Made by a program: the position numbers and the translations under genes. This document shows positions 36,701 to 48,537 of a stretch of 64,000 bases of DNA, piece by piece. The DNA is from Edaphochlamys debaryana (Eukaryota; Chlorophyta; Chlorophyceae; Chlamydomonadales): positions 52,457-116,456 of the forward strand of contig JAEHOE010000218.1 of NCBI GenBank assembly GCA_016858145.1. The letters are read 5' to 3'. Under the pieces are notes generated by a model that did no database searches, had not been told where the DNA came from, and saw nothing but the letters and a program-made list of their open reading frames with translations. Position 1 is the stretch's first letter; each line of letters starts with the position of its first letter.

Positions 36701-39700
36701 AACCCATGCTCCGCGCAAGCAACACAACAGGTTCAGGACAAAGGCTCATCATGGAGCGCCTTTGTGCTGTGTCCCCGTCCGCAGTGTATTTCTTGGGGTC
36801 GTGCGGCCAATGCCCAGCAGCAATATCAACCTGCGCGCCTGGATCGCGCCCAATGGCGTCTTCCTGTGTGCGGACCAGCAGTTCGCATCGGCCGTTGGCG
36901 CCATGGAGGGAGAGCTGGTGGGTTGCTTGAGAGGCCGTTGAGCCTCGACTAATAGCAGAACAGGGCGTCCCGGTGCGTGCTCGTGTTGCACTGGGGCTTG
37001 CCGTACTACCCCTACCGGGGCCCATCAACTATGGTGTCATTCCCTTATCGCAACCCTCGGCACCCGTGCCAGGTCGGTCGCACGCTGGCGAGTCTGGTCA
37101 TGGAGACCACGGAGGCAGACACGCTGCTGGAGCGGTGTCGCGAGGCGACTGCCGGGGAACTGGCTGCTGGCGTCAATGCCGAACTCGAGTTCCGCCACCG
37201 GTACCTGGACCCCGTCGCTGCCCACGTCACCGTCCACCTGGCGGGTGGGTCCCCCTCGACAGCCAGGGTCGCTGGCTGAACAGACATTGGCGGGCTTCAC
37301 AGCAAGGACTGGGCTGGCGTGAGCTTTCTGCTGCTTTTCTCGACCCGGGCTGTATGGGGTTGCGTGTTGGGGCATGGCGGCTCAGAATGTGTCGGATCGT
37401 TCTCCGCTTCCCCTGTCTCCCACCAGGCACGGACGACCAACGCCTCCTGGTCCTCAACATGCAGCGCTCTGACGGGCTGGACAACAGCATGCTGGTGTGC
37501 GACTCCCACATGCGCATCAGGTTCGCCTCTGCGGACATGTCCCTGATGCTGGGCTACTCCATGCGCAAGCTCGCGACCATGAAGCTGGACGAGCTCCTGC
37601 CGCCGCCGTACAACACGCTGCACGGCAAATGGGTCAAGGTGCGATGGCTCATCAGGGCGTGCTCTCATGGGTTGAAGCATCAAGTTCCTCATACCCCGTA
37701 ACCAGACCTCAATTGTCCATGCCTCAGGATCCACCACAAGTCGTACAGCCGTATGGCTGTCGGGCTGGAGTCGTCGTGCACATGGTTTCGGACACCGGCG
37801 GACTGCTCCCTGTGAAGCTGAAGATCAAGACCGTCGAGCAAGCAGACGGACAGAGGGGCTTGGCGACACTGCACATCGTGCAGGTGGGCAGGGCCTGTTG
37901 GGTGCACGGGCGGACCTAGCTAACTGCTGCCTGCAATCCGCTGCTATTTACTAGCACCTGTCTTACCTGGCCACTCCTTGCCCTGCTCCTCAGCTGACCA
38001 AGGTCTCCACGGAGAAAATGCTGAACCACACGAGGCTGCAGGCCACCATCGACTTCAGCGGCACCGTCCTGGCCCTGTCGGACCCCAACTGCACTGCCTT
38101 CGACTTCCCGGCCCACAAGCTGCTGGGGCGCAACGTGGGCGACTTCACAGACGTGTTCGGGGCCTGGATGGACGGAGGCAACGACCTGCAGATGCTCCTG
38201 GTCTCACTGCTGTACAAGGAGCAGGAGCTGCCAGGTGTGAACAAAGGGACTGACACCGCTGGTCAGCTCCATTGTCTGGATACACACGAGGTGCAGGGTT
38301 CCCTTGCTCGCTCATAGCTTGACCGCGTCTTCACGCCTGGTTCCCCAACCTTTCTCCCATCTTCGTCCGCAGGCATGTCCTGGCGCATGCGTGTGGTTGA
38401 GCCTCAGAAGGAGGGCGAGGAGAAGCTGCCCATCGTGACTGGAGCACAGAGCCTCGCTGGGATGAAGGGCCGCGTCTCCCGCTCGGCTTGTGTCCAGGTG
38501 GGTGGGCGGGTCAAGCTTGGACGGAATGCTCTGGAATGCGAAGGCGCGTCTCTCAAGCATGCTAGCGGGCTCACCTCGCCTTCCTCACTCAGGTGGAGCT
38601 GGATGAGGAGGCTTCCACCAATGAGGAAAGCGGCGCTGCGGCGATGCGCATCCGGCTGACCCTGTGGCGCCGCGACCTGATGGCGGGTGTGGTGGAGCTG
38701 GATGAGGACCTGGTCATCCGCAAGGCCAGCTTCCTGACCGGTCTCATCACCGGAGTGCCCGCGAGCTTCATGCACAAGAAGCCGCTGAGCAAGTGCGTGA
38801 TGAGGCGCCGGGAATAGCATGCCGTGGATGGGGCCCCATATTCTTTTGGGCCACATGCCCTTCCTGGGAGGGCACAGCCGTGGAAGCCACCGCAACACGC
38901 GGCACCTGTCGTTCCTCGCCTCATGGTACTGCTGAGTATTGCTGATGTGCTTGCTTCTGCCCCATGTGCCTCGCATCTGCCCGCCAGGTTCCTGGACATC
39001 CCGGAGGGCGCCACGTGGGACAAGCTGGTCAGCGGCTCTGGGCCCAAGAAGAAGAGCGCCCTCAAGGCCGCCCCGCTGCACCCCACCGTCAGCCCTTTGC
39101 TCATGTACATCGGCCCCCACCCCGACTCGGGGACCATGCGGCTCAAGATGCAGGGCGTGCACGTGCCCATGCCCGGGGGCCGCGCCAAGATCTTCGCAAC
39201 CCTGCACCCCGACACCACCTACACGGGGGCTCAAGTGGACCTAGCCAAGGTCCTTAGGGTGGAGGCGCTGGCCGGCAGCCGAGCGGGCCAGTCCGTTGGC
39301 GAACGGGAGGCCAGCGACAGTGAGGCCGGAAAGGACGGCGACCCCCAGCCAGCAGGCGACGATGACGGCACCGCATCAGACCCGGGCTCCCCGCCCATGT
39401 CTGACAAGGACCGGCCCATCAGCCCAGCGGGCGCAGACGGCGTGGCGCCCATCAGCTTACACCGCGGCGCGACAACCAAGTCAGACTTTGTGGAGCAATG
39501 GGTGCGGACCCTGTCAAAGCAGGCCACCGGCGATGAGAGCGCTGAGGCCAAAGCTGCAGAGGGCACCTCCAATGAGCCAGAGGGAGGTGCAGCAGGGGAG
39601 GTCGATCAGGCCCGCTCACCTTCAAAGCTCGACAGCGGTTCACTTCTTGTGCCCATTTCTGAGGAGGGGCCTGCTCTCAGCAAGCAGCGCATCTCCTTCG

Positions 39701-42700
39701 GGCCCGCAGTGAGCGGCCTCGGCGAAGCCCCCGACCGGCGGGACGTTGGGACGCCGGAGTCCATGGCTTCCCACGCGCAGCCGGGCACCCAGGGCCCGCC
39801 TGACCAGGCAGAGGCGGGCGATGACAAGGCCAGCGAGAGCGGAGAGTCAAGCGCGGATGGGAGCCAGGCAGCCAGCGCCTACTCAGGTGGGCTTCCCTTG
39901 GCGGAGAGTCTAGCATGCCTGACCATGCATGGGCCAGGAGGTTCCGCGTCCGGGCATGGTCCTTCTCCTTGCGAACTGTGCACCTGCCCGCCCCAACCTC
40001 CGCAGCCACGACCGACCAGACAGATGCCAATGAGGCAATGATTGACGCCAGGCGCGGGCGGCTGCTCAAGGCCCTCCACAAGACGGTGCTGGGGCCCAGC
40101 CTCGCGGCGCCCCTGGACCGCCTGCGGGTCACCAGCTTCGCCTGCATCGCCGTCATGCTGATCGTGCACATCGTGGGCTACGTCATCATCAAACAGCTCA
40201 CAGCGGCCGAGCACAGGTGGGGCGCCCAGGCTGCAGGGAGTGCGGCTGTGCTAGCCCTCGCGGGCAGTCAGGGGCAGCGCTTCAGCTTAAGCTCAAACTT
40301 CTTGTTCGCTTTCCTCCATCCCACAGGAACGTGTACCTGGTGCACCGGCAGGTGGGCGGGGCTGCATCGAGCCGTGAAGTGTGCTCCTATCTAGCTCCAA
40401 ACATGCTCTTGTCCCATCCACCCCGCTTGCTCCCTGCGAGCTCCAGGATTGCCCTCAGCCTGAAGCCGTTCCTACCCGCCTTCCTCCCTTCCTCCCTCCC
40501 TCCCTCAGGCTATGGCCATGGACCGGTCGCAGCTCATCGTGGTGCGAGCCATCCTGGGCACCTTCTGCGAGCGAGCCAACGTCACAGCCAAGGTGTCGGT
40601 CTGCTCCAACCCCCTGAGCTTTACGATGGAGAAGCTCTACACGAACATTGCCCTCATGGAGCAGTACCACCGTGAGTGGGCAACAGGGCTGAGCCGGGGG
40701 TCGGCGCGTCGCCTTACAGTGGGGCCACCAGAACGAGGCCCTCCCTCCCTCCTTGCTGCTCCGTTACTGAAGCTCAGTTCGCCCTGCCCGCCCCTAATCC
40801 CCTGCAGAGAGCGTTTACCTCGGGCTCTCCGAGACAACCACAGCCAAGCCAGAGGAAACTGTGTACAACCTCTACACGCAGCCCCGCCTCAAGTACAGCG
40901 GTCGGTACCTGTAGCAGGGCGAGGGACTTGAGGTAGAGGCTGGAGCCGACGGCTCACATGTTCCCCCACTCTCCCACCCTCTCCGCCCATCGCAGTCTAT
41001 CTGGACACGAGCCCTCCCCAGGTTCTCACCGCCCAGGCCGGGGCGTGGCTGCTGGGCAACCGCTTCATTGCTGCGGCACGTGAGGCGCTGTTCCTCGTCC
41101 CCAAGATGCTGGACGAGTACAAGTGAGCCAGGGATGCTTGTGGTGTTCAAACGGGCAGGGATGGGAGCTCCGCCACGCCACCTTAATACTCAGGTGGCGT
41201 TCTGCCGTCGATAGCGGCAGTGGCGCAACACCTCTGGGGCTCACGTGGTCCGCCCTCCTGGCCCTCCTCTCCCGCCCCGCAGGTGGCACCGCTCCTTCTC
41301 CTTTCTGCTGACCAACGGACTGGGGCCCCTCTTCGTGGGCTACTCGGAGGCCTTGGACTATCTGGTGAGGCCCGTTGGGTTGCACCCGGGGGCCTCGATG
41401 GCCCTAACACCTCTTTGCCCACCTACTTCTCACTTCAGGTCAGCACAGCCTGGGACAGCATCCTGGTCCTGCGCACAGGTGCGCTGCTGATCAGCTCTGC
41501 GTGTTTGCTTCTGCCGTGCGGATGCTGAGAGCCCCATCCATGCCTCACATGGTTTACGCTCGGTGCCGCCCTTTCCCCACGTGCCCCCAGACCTGGTCAT
41601 CCTCCTGATCGTGGAGGCCCTGGTCGTGCAGCTGCTGTGCACCGGTGCGTGGAGCGCCCGAGCCTGCTGCACAGGAGGCCTGCACGGGTGTGGCTTGGCC
41701 CCTCGACACAGCCTCAACCCGTGTCCGCTGCGCCCCTCCCGCCCCTCCCCAGGCTACCTGCTGTTCCTGGTGCACCGCCTCGAGCGGGCGCGCATCCGGG
41801 GCTTCCTCGCGATGCTGGGCCTGCCCGGGCCCATCCTGCGCCAGCTGTCGTCCGTGGACGTAAAGGCGAGTGGCGCCCCGGGCTGTGGGTTCTCTGGGCC
41901 CTCGGACCCTGGACGGATGTGTGACCTCACGCCCTTGGAAGTTCACGCGAGCGGCCTCATCCGTCCCTCACAAGGCCTCACGTCCCGGCTTGGCCCCTCC
42001 GCTGCAGATCATCGATGACAGCAGCGAGGACGACGATGACGATGCCTCTGAGGCTGGCGAGGAGCAGGAGGCGAGGACCGCAGCCGCCAAGCTGCAAGCA
42101 CCTCGTCTGGCGGGGGCGGGGGGCCTAGAGCTGGATCACGCGGTCGCAGGAGGGCCGACAACGAAGGAGGGCAAGCCAGGCGAAGCAGGCGGTCAGCCGG
42201 CTGAAGATTCCGGCGATGAGCTTCGCACGGTGAGTCGCCCCGCCTACAGGTTGCTCAGGAGGCGTCTCGGGCCCTGTTTGTAGAACGTTAGCGGTTAGAG
42301 CGCTCTTGCAGCAAGCAGACCTTTGCCCCTTGTCAGACACCCTGACCCTGAGTCTGTCGTCCCTGTCCGCCTGCCCTCCCCACAGAAGGGCGAGGCGCCA
42401 GTGCTGGTGCAGGAGTCCAAGAAGGCACGTGCCACCGCCACCAAGGGCGCTGCCCGCTGGCGCATCAACGGGAAGGTGCTGGTGCCGTCGCACTCCACAA
42501 TGCTCAAGTTCGGGGTGAGTTCGCTTTTGCGGTCCAGGCGCGTGCTGGTACGACAGGCATAGGTACCGGCCCTAGCTAGATAGGTGGTGTGCGCACGGGC
42601 TTGAAGGTGTACGGTATGAGCCCTACTCGTGTCCCGCTGTCCGCCTTACTGCACGGTGCCCCGGTAAGCGTAAACCGTGCCCCCGCCCCGCACCCGCAGG

Positions 42701-44439
42701 TCCCTTTCTTCGTTTGGAACGCCGCCCTGATTATCTTGTTCGCCATCAGCCTGCTTCTGCTGAACGGCCTACAAGCCCCGCTCGCGTCGCTCAACATGGC
42801 GAGCCGAGTGACGTACCGCTACACGCGGATCCGTGCGATCGGGGCGGCCTTCGTCACGCAGGACAGCAAGGAGGAGAGGGACGTGTGGCGCCCCATGCTG
42901 GCCCGAGAGCTTGCCCTGTTCGAGAGCGAGTACGGTGAGGCAGGCTGCCGTACACGGAGGGGAAGCTCGCATGCCCCTACTGGTGCCCCTGGCTTGGGGT
43001 TAGATGAGGCGCCGCGCTCAAAGTGACACACTCTCCCTCTCTCCCGCTGTGCCACCCCCCCAGATGCTCTCATGTACGGAGGCTTCCCGGCGTCCATGCT
43101 CGACTCTACTTTCCAGCAACAGGTCCCTGCAGGCACCTTTCAGTCCCCGGAGTTCGCACAGGCAGGTCGCGTGCGGGTAGAGGTTGATCGCGAGGGCTGC
43201 GGTGAGGGCAAGCGCGCAGCCGGGTTCGCAGCAGCTGGCTTGCGTGCGCCGGTGCCGCCGCGGCGGCACTGCTTGCTATGCAGAGCGAAAGCGCGCAGTA
43301 GAGCGATGAAAACGCTGCAAAGAGCTGCAAAGAGCGCGTGTTGCCTCGAGTCGGTCACGTGCCACCCCGCGCGATTCGGGTTTCGCATGGCCAGCCAAAA
43401 ATGGCCACCGTATCACTCCTTTCATATCTGAAAAAGCAGTGCCCCGACCCGCAGAACTTCTTCAAACTCAAGGAGTGCATGCGCTACGAGAAGCAGCTCT
43501 GCCTACAGCCTGGTCATGAATACTACGAGGCAGGTGGTCTGTCTGCCCTGCGCTTTCGCTTGTGTGCAATGATGTCAGGTCCGCGCTCTGACCATCCATT
43601 TCTTTCTCCATGCCTTGCCCGTACGCAGGCTACCCACAACGGTCTCGATGTGAGTCCTACCAATTGGTGCACTTCGTGGGGTTGAGGTGTGGGGCTCGGC
43701 CTCCAGTGTGCCTTGAGTATACCTGCTTCCTGAGATGCCACTGCTTTGGTTGTATCCCCATTCCAATTTAGTTCTCCATCCGCCCTTGCAGGCCATGGTG
43801 CGCCGTACTATCACGGAGTTCCGCTTGCTGTACCTGGATGCTGACGAGGACGTGTCGTACAACAACACACGATGTGGGTCGAAGTCTATACCTCCATAAG
43901 GGAACATTGCCACGCCCTGTCGGATAATCTCAACCACCCTCTGTTTCCCGTCTGCCCCTCCTGTTCGTCCTCCCAGATCGATACCTGGCTACCGTCGCGG
44001 GTGCGGACCTGTACGAGGGCCTCCAGCAGGCCACGGAGCTCTTCCTGACGTACATGATCTCGCGATACGAGCAGGTCACGCAGCTGCACACGGTGGGTGT
44101 ATGCTGAGAGCCGTGGGCGGGCCCTAGCCTCTTGGGGGCGCATGACGCATGCTGCCGGGCCCCTGCTACTGACCCGGTCCATGGGCCGCCTCTCCCTCTC
44201 TCTCTCCCTCCCTCTCTCCCCCCCTCCCTCCCCAGATCCTGCTCATCGTGGCCTGCGTCTTCACCGTGGCCTACTTCGCGCTCCTGCTGTACCCGCAGCT
44301 GAGCAAGGCAAAGCGGGACGCCACATGGCAGGGCTCGCTGCTGAGCCTGGCGCCGCCGGAGTTTGACGTGCGGGCGCACGTGCGCGGCGTCTACAGGAGG
44401 GCTGCGCGGGATGGAGGGCTGCAAGATGGTAACAGGTAG
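30757..44439 (+). CDS. TmcB-like PAS-domain multi-pass membrane protein, complete
   Basis: About 46 small exons, roughly 2,100-2,200 residues. The first four are 30757-30872, 31231-31301, 31676-31752 and 31882-31907; the last is about 44235-44439. The N-terminal third has six or more membrane segments (exons 32378-34471). A cytosolic part follows, with PAS-type sequence in exons about 35759-37650 (DAVIVIDSVGTIMMVSQ, then FGYAKQELEGVNISLLMP; a second unit with MLGYSMRKLATMKLDELLP). A long disordered Ser/Asp/Glu-rich insertion (about 39240-39890) precedes the C-terminal half, which has further membrane helices (FACIAVMLIVHIVGYVII, LILFAISLLLLNGL-like and ILLIVACVFTVAYFALLLY). This architecture matches Tiny macrocysts B/C-like proteins, numerous in volvocine algae. 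A sensory or signalling role is inferred from PAS plus membrane domains; ligand and partners are unknown. The copy at 1-3713 is its inverted paralogue. Confidence 0.85.
31319..31377. repeat. Two tandem copies of a ~30-bp unit in intron 2 of the TmcB-like gene
   Basis: The unit ACAGGGCCACAGGGGCAGCG plus GGACACGGAG occurs twice back to back (31319-31348 and 31349-31377) just after exon 2. The inverted paralogue at the left edge lacks it at the equivalent place. Confidence 0.85.
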
Positions 44440-46834
44440 CGAATACGTGCTAGATGTGGAATGAGGAATGTGTTAAGCCGTCCTTCATTAGTCGGGCAGG
44501 CGCAAAGCCTTCATGAGGCGATGGCACCACCGTGGTGTGGAGCAGTACGGCAGCGAATAGCCGCCGTCAGCTGAGCCAAGGCAGTACAAGAAGGGTGAAT
44601 GTGCGAGGGGTGTGCGCATTATTACATGCAAACCTGTGGTTAAGATTGTTGGCTGTCAGTTTGTTGTTGTTGACGCTCTAAGGTTGTTGTATGAGTTGAC
44701 GTGGACAATCAATCTGCTGCTGGCACCGAGACATCGATGATCAATCACAGCTCCGGCTCCCGCGGGGCCAATAGAGCTGTTGTCGAAGACTCTTGTTTCG
44801 CATGCAAGCACGCTGCAAGCGAGGGACAGGCCACATTGCTTGCTGAATGCTGAACACTTGCGCAGTTCCTAATCGACGCCGAAAAGGCGCTATTGTCTGT
44901 CATTGTGTGTTACATTTGCTCCTGGTTTCTCCTGGCACAGGCCCTGGTCCTGGTGGCAACAGTGTTTAAATGCTGGGGATTACCGTATGCACGATAACCA
45001 GATGCCAGTCCGTATATGAAGGTGGCAACAGTGTCCGCGTCACACCGGAGAGGCCATGATACAAGCGCCCGCGTTTGCTGGGTTCAAAGTTGATGACTGG
45101 TTGCATTGTTGAGCCCTAGCGGCCGCCTACACCGTGTTTGTATACCTGGCTCAGGGGCACGTTGGATTGGCGCATTTATTCGAGGTGCGGTGCACACTCA
45201 ACTGGACATTGGGGAATATCCAGGCTGGGCCCTTCATGCATGCATGTGCGTTCCCAAAACTGTTGTTGCCTTGTGCGTGTGTCGAAAGTGTGGAGACTGA
45301 GGCCCACGTTGCTCCGGGTGATCTTGGGCACCGGTGTGACATTGCTGAGCTGAGGATGAGACTTTGCGTTAGGGGGCCAAGCTTCCGATGCCGGGGCCAG
45401 GGGCATGGCGCCGTGCCTTGTGCAACCTTCTTAATGTGGTGGTTACGACGGGTCTATCTGTTCTTCTCTGCAACCGGCAGGCGCCATTAGGCCAGCCACG
45501 CACCCTTGTTACCCCACTGTTTGTTGTGCGGTATGTGCCACCCGCTCGTTGTCTGAGTCACCGGGAATGTGCCTTAACACGGCTTGGCCGCAAAACCACG
45601 GTGCTTCAGCTTTCCAGTGCTACCGGTTACCGCTTGCCATCAGTCACCCCAGGCGGCGAGCGGCCGTGCTTCACTAGGAGCCCTGGCCGCTAAGCGCCCC
45701 ATGTGTGGTGCACAAGCAACGGGGATACAAGAACTGTCGCTGCCTTGTAGCGCCGTGCGCGGTGCTTTCACTGGCGGGGTGGCGTTTGCGTTGTCATCGA
45801 TGGCAAGCGGTGTGAGGCAGCCACAGATAGGGGAGGCTTGGGCCCTTGTTATGGGGCACCTTAGGCGTTTGGCCTCGTCGACAGAAGCGGGGCCTCGAGC
45901 GAGGGGTAGACCCATGCTGCGGGTATATGGTAACATGCATCAGGGACCCTTGACATACATGAAGAAGCAAGTATGCCTTGCCGAGTATACCATGAGCCAC
46001 GAGCAGACCTGCATGCCCGGCCGAAGCGCATTGGTTGAGTCCCTGCGCCTGGGCGGACTGCTCACTGGCGCGCTCTCGCGCACGCTAGGGGGCACCAACC
46101 GGCAATACTGGACAGGTGGCCGAACGCAACCTTCGGGTCCGTACTAGCGGCCTCCCGCCCCTTGTCAGCGGCTGCAGCATTGGGGGCTTCTTTTGCATCT
46201 GTCTAGCCTCACCACCGGAAGCTGATGATGTATGCTCCAGGCTCCTGAGGTGTGTCGTGACACGGCCGCTCGGCACGACTCGGCATCGGCAAGCAGCGAC
46301 GTGGTGGCCGCCCCACCGGCGTCAGGCAGGACAGCCTCCCATCCTCGCAGTTATGTGTGTCAAGGCACCGTTGCCAATGCTGGTGGCTATGACGGGGCTG
46401 TTGGAAGGAGTGCGGCTCTCTCACTCACGCGCGCGGCGTGCGCCCACACATACTTGACACGTTTTGAGCTCGACGAAACGGCGCCAGACACGTAAATGAG
46501 TATGACTCCCGTACGGACGAGCTTGAAGCGGCCGCAAGCCAGCTCAATGCCTCATGTGGTGGGCGTCGGAGGATTTCAACGTGACAAGCCCGAGCACGCT
46601 GAGGACCACTCAGGGCCGGCGCAGGAGAGGGGGACGTCCATTTCGTGCCCCCCGCCTGCCCACCTGGAAGGGGCCCCGCACAGCAGGGGCTTGAGTCGGA
46701 ACAGCAGGCAGCGCACTCGCGGACGCACAGGAACATGGATGGGGGGATAGCTGAAACCGGACAGCTGGCATAACACAACTTTCGGGTCTAGTGCTAGCGG
46801 GGTTGCTGCCTGAGCTAGACGGCAGGATTCCGGG
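44440..46834. other. Intergenic, 2.4 kb, no recognised gene
   Basis: Downstream of the TmcB-like gene and upstream of the foldback element, with visibly lower GC than the flanking genes. Open frames (e.g. 45584-46147 plus) have no recognisable domain and no splice support. A diverged ~43-bp sequence occurs at about 46107-46149 and 46758-46800, which hints at an old repetitive or transposon-derived stretch. Confidence 0.45.
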
Positions 46835-47472
46835 TGACAGAGCACAGTACCGTCGCTGTCACAGTATGGTTGCCGGTTGGGAGTTGAGGTAGGATGCGGG
46901 AGGTTTGTGGTCGGTCTGCTGGTTTGTGCTGGAGGGTACGTCTAGGGTCGTGACTAGGGTTGTGACACCAGGGTTTGCCTCGTGGGACACGTGGCATGAG
47001 CACCTGAGGTACGGCAATGAGCCCTTCCGATCGGGGGGACTTAGGCGAACGCCCAGCTTCCGACTAGCAAGTCGGAAGCACTGCTACTACTGCTTGCTGC
47101 GGATCTACTCTGCTGTGACTGTAACTACTAGAGTATTGCTGCTCTGCTGCCTCTAGCGCCTGCGGCGCAGTCTCTGTGCCATCCGACGACTTCCAGAGGA
47201 GCCTTCGCTCGACCCAGCCGCTGAGCCTCGGCGCTGGTCCTAGAAGTGAGCCCAGGCACCGCCTGCGTCTTTGCTCGCCGATTTGCTCATTGCCGTACCT
47301 CAGGTGCTCATGCCACGTGTCCCACGAGGCAAACCCTGGTGTCACAACCCTAGTCACGACCCTAGACGTACCCTCCAGCACAAACCAGCAGACCGACCAC
47401 AAACCTCCCGCATCCTACCTCAACTCCCAACCGGCAACCATACTGTGACAGCGACGGTACTGTGCTCTGTCA
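46835..47472. mobile_element. Foldback (long-TIR) element, 638 bp, perfect 188-bp inverted arms
   Basis: Bases 46835-47022 are the exact reverse complement of 47285-47472 (188 bp each); the 262-bp centre is unique. The ends are TGACAG...CTGTCA. The arms contain the same short open frame on opposite strands, a by-product of the repeat. I find no transposase and no obvious target-site duplication. Perfect arms imply recent origin or arm-to-arm correction. It ends two bases before the left inverted repeat of the neighbouring retroelement, and the outermost bases of the two elements are similar (TGWCAG...CACA.TA). Most likely a non-autonomous element that uses an integrase or transposase in trans. 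Confidence 0.85.
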
Positions 47473-47474
47473 GC

Positions 47475-47505
47475 TGTCAGGACACACTATGGGCTACGGC
47501 AAAGT
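47475..47505 (+). repeat. Left 31-bp terminal inverted repeat of the retroelement
   Basis: Starts TGTCAGGACACACTATGGGC and continues to 47505; exact reverse complement of 58662-58692. It is the 3' end of the element in coding sense. Confidence 0.85.
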
Positions 47506-47679
47506 GCAGCCGGCTGACCGAACTCCCCCCCTTGGCGACTCTAGAGCCAAAAACGCGAAGTCAGGCAGCCTCGAAGCCATACGCTTAGTCAGAAGCAGTT
47601 CGCTCAGGCTGTACACAACAGTTCCCTCCAGCAGGGTAACCTCAATCCTCCCCCATGCTCGCTAAGGGTTCTCACCAGG

Positions 47680-48537
47680 CTACAGCCAGCAGAACTCATC
47701 TCCCTCGGTACACCTCCCTATCCACGCATGCACCCAGTGCCCAGCGCGTCCCTTCCCGATACCCCTCATCAGCTGCGCCCTCATGGTCGCATCCCGGAAC
47801 ACTAACAGCCAAGCTCCAGGCTTTTCGTTGACGTATCCACAGGTGTCTCCAGTGATGATGGCCAGCCGCTCGTCCTCCGTGAAGGTGTTGAGCAGGGCGG
47901 CCCATGCGTCCGGCGGAGCCGTAAGCATGCGCCGTGGGGTGAAGGCCACGACTAGCGGCACCATGGCGACGGCCAGGGGCAGCCAGAAGGGCAGAAGCTC
48001 CGGGTGCGGAGCGGAGATGATGAGCCAGGACTCGCCGGGCGTGGCGAGGCGGCGGTAGGTCCCAGGTTGCAGGGGATCCAAGCGGGGCCAGCCCGGGGCC
48101 TCGGTGGTCCGGCCCCCGTTGGCGCAGACGGAGTAGCCTCTCGCGCGGAGCGCGTTGGCCAGAGTCTCGTCGCCGGCGCACGGGTCCAGAATGACGGGCG
48201 ATCGGCTCGCGTCCAGGTGGTCCAGGAGTAGGTTGAGCGCCTCCTCAGCGGGCGCAGGGTGCGTACCCGTGGGAAAGGACTCAGGCAGGCTAGAGGCCAG
48301 CCCTGGCACGGAGCGCAGCTGCAGCAGCGCAGCGGCTCGGGCGCTTGGCGAGGACAGGTCCCAGGTGTCGGGCAGGACTAAGGGCGGGGCCCCAGCCGCC
48401 GTGACGAGGGCCGTGGTGGACGGTTGAGCGCATGCTTTGGCTGCTCGCAGAGTCAGGCGCTCCGCGGTGCCGTCAGTGTAGCGCGCCTCAATGGGGCGAG
48501 AATGCGGCTCGTCCGACTTGTAGTGCAGGGTGCCCCT
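47680..48537 (-). CDS. Methyltransferase-like C-terminal extension of pol, behind an in-frame TGA
   Basis: The same reading frame as pol continues after the TGA at 48540-48538 (next codons give RGTLHYKSDEP) to a TAG at 47682-47680, adding 285 residues. Within it, PVILDPCAGDETLANALRARG matches motif I of class I SAM-dependent methyltransferases of the DNA-methylase type. The strand 4 region is WLIISAPHPELLPFW, where amino-methyltransferases have (N/D)PP(Y/F); here it is SAPH, so catalysis is doubtful. A later AWLLVFRD strand is also typical of these folds. The extension could be made by UGA readthrough, be a separate product from a non-AUG start, or be severed by a nonsense mutation. The substrate class (adenine or other) is inferred from motif similarity only. 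Confidence 0.55.
   Translation of the reverse strand, partial: RGTLHYKSDEPHSRPIEARYTDGTAERLTLRAAKACAQPSTTALVTAAGAPPLVLPDTWDLSSPSARAAALLQLRSVPGLASSLPESFPTGTHPAPAEEALNLLLDHLDASRSPVILDPCAGDETLANALRARGYSVCANGGRTTEAPGWPRLDPLQPGTYRRLATPGESWLIISAPHPELLPFWLPLAVAMVPLVVAFTPRRMLTAPPDAWAALLNTFTEDERLAIITGDTCGYVNEKPGAWLLVFRDATMRAQLMRGIGKGRAGHWVHAWIGRCTEGDEFCWL

Noticed and set aside
45584..46147. 187-codon plus-strand open frame
   Set aside because: No recognisable motif, no paralogue, no splice context, and it lies in a lower-GC intergenic stretch.
46905..47402. Two near-identical short proteins on opposite strands (both starting MWSVCWFVLEG)
   Set aside because: They arise from the perfect inverted arms of the foldback element. 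No coding signal beyond that.
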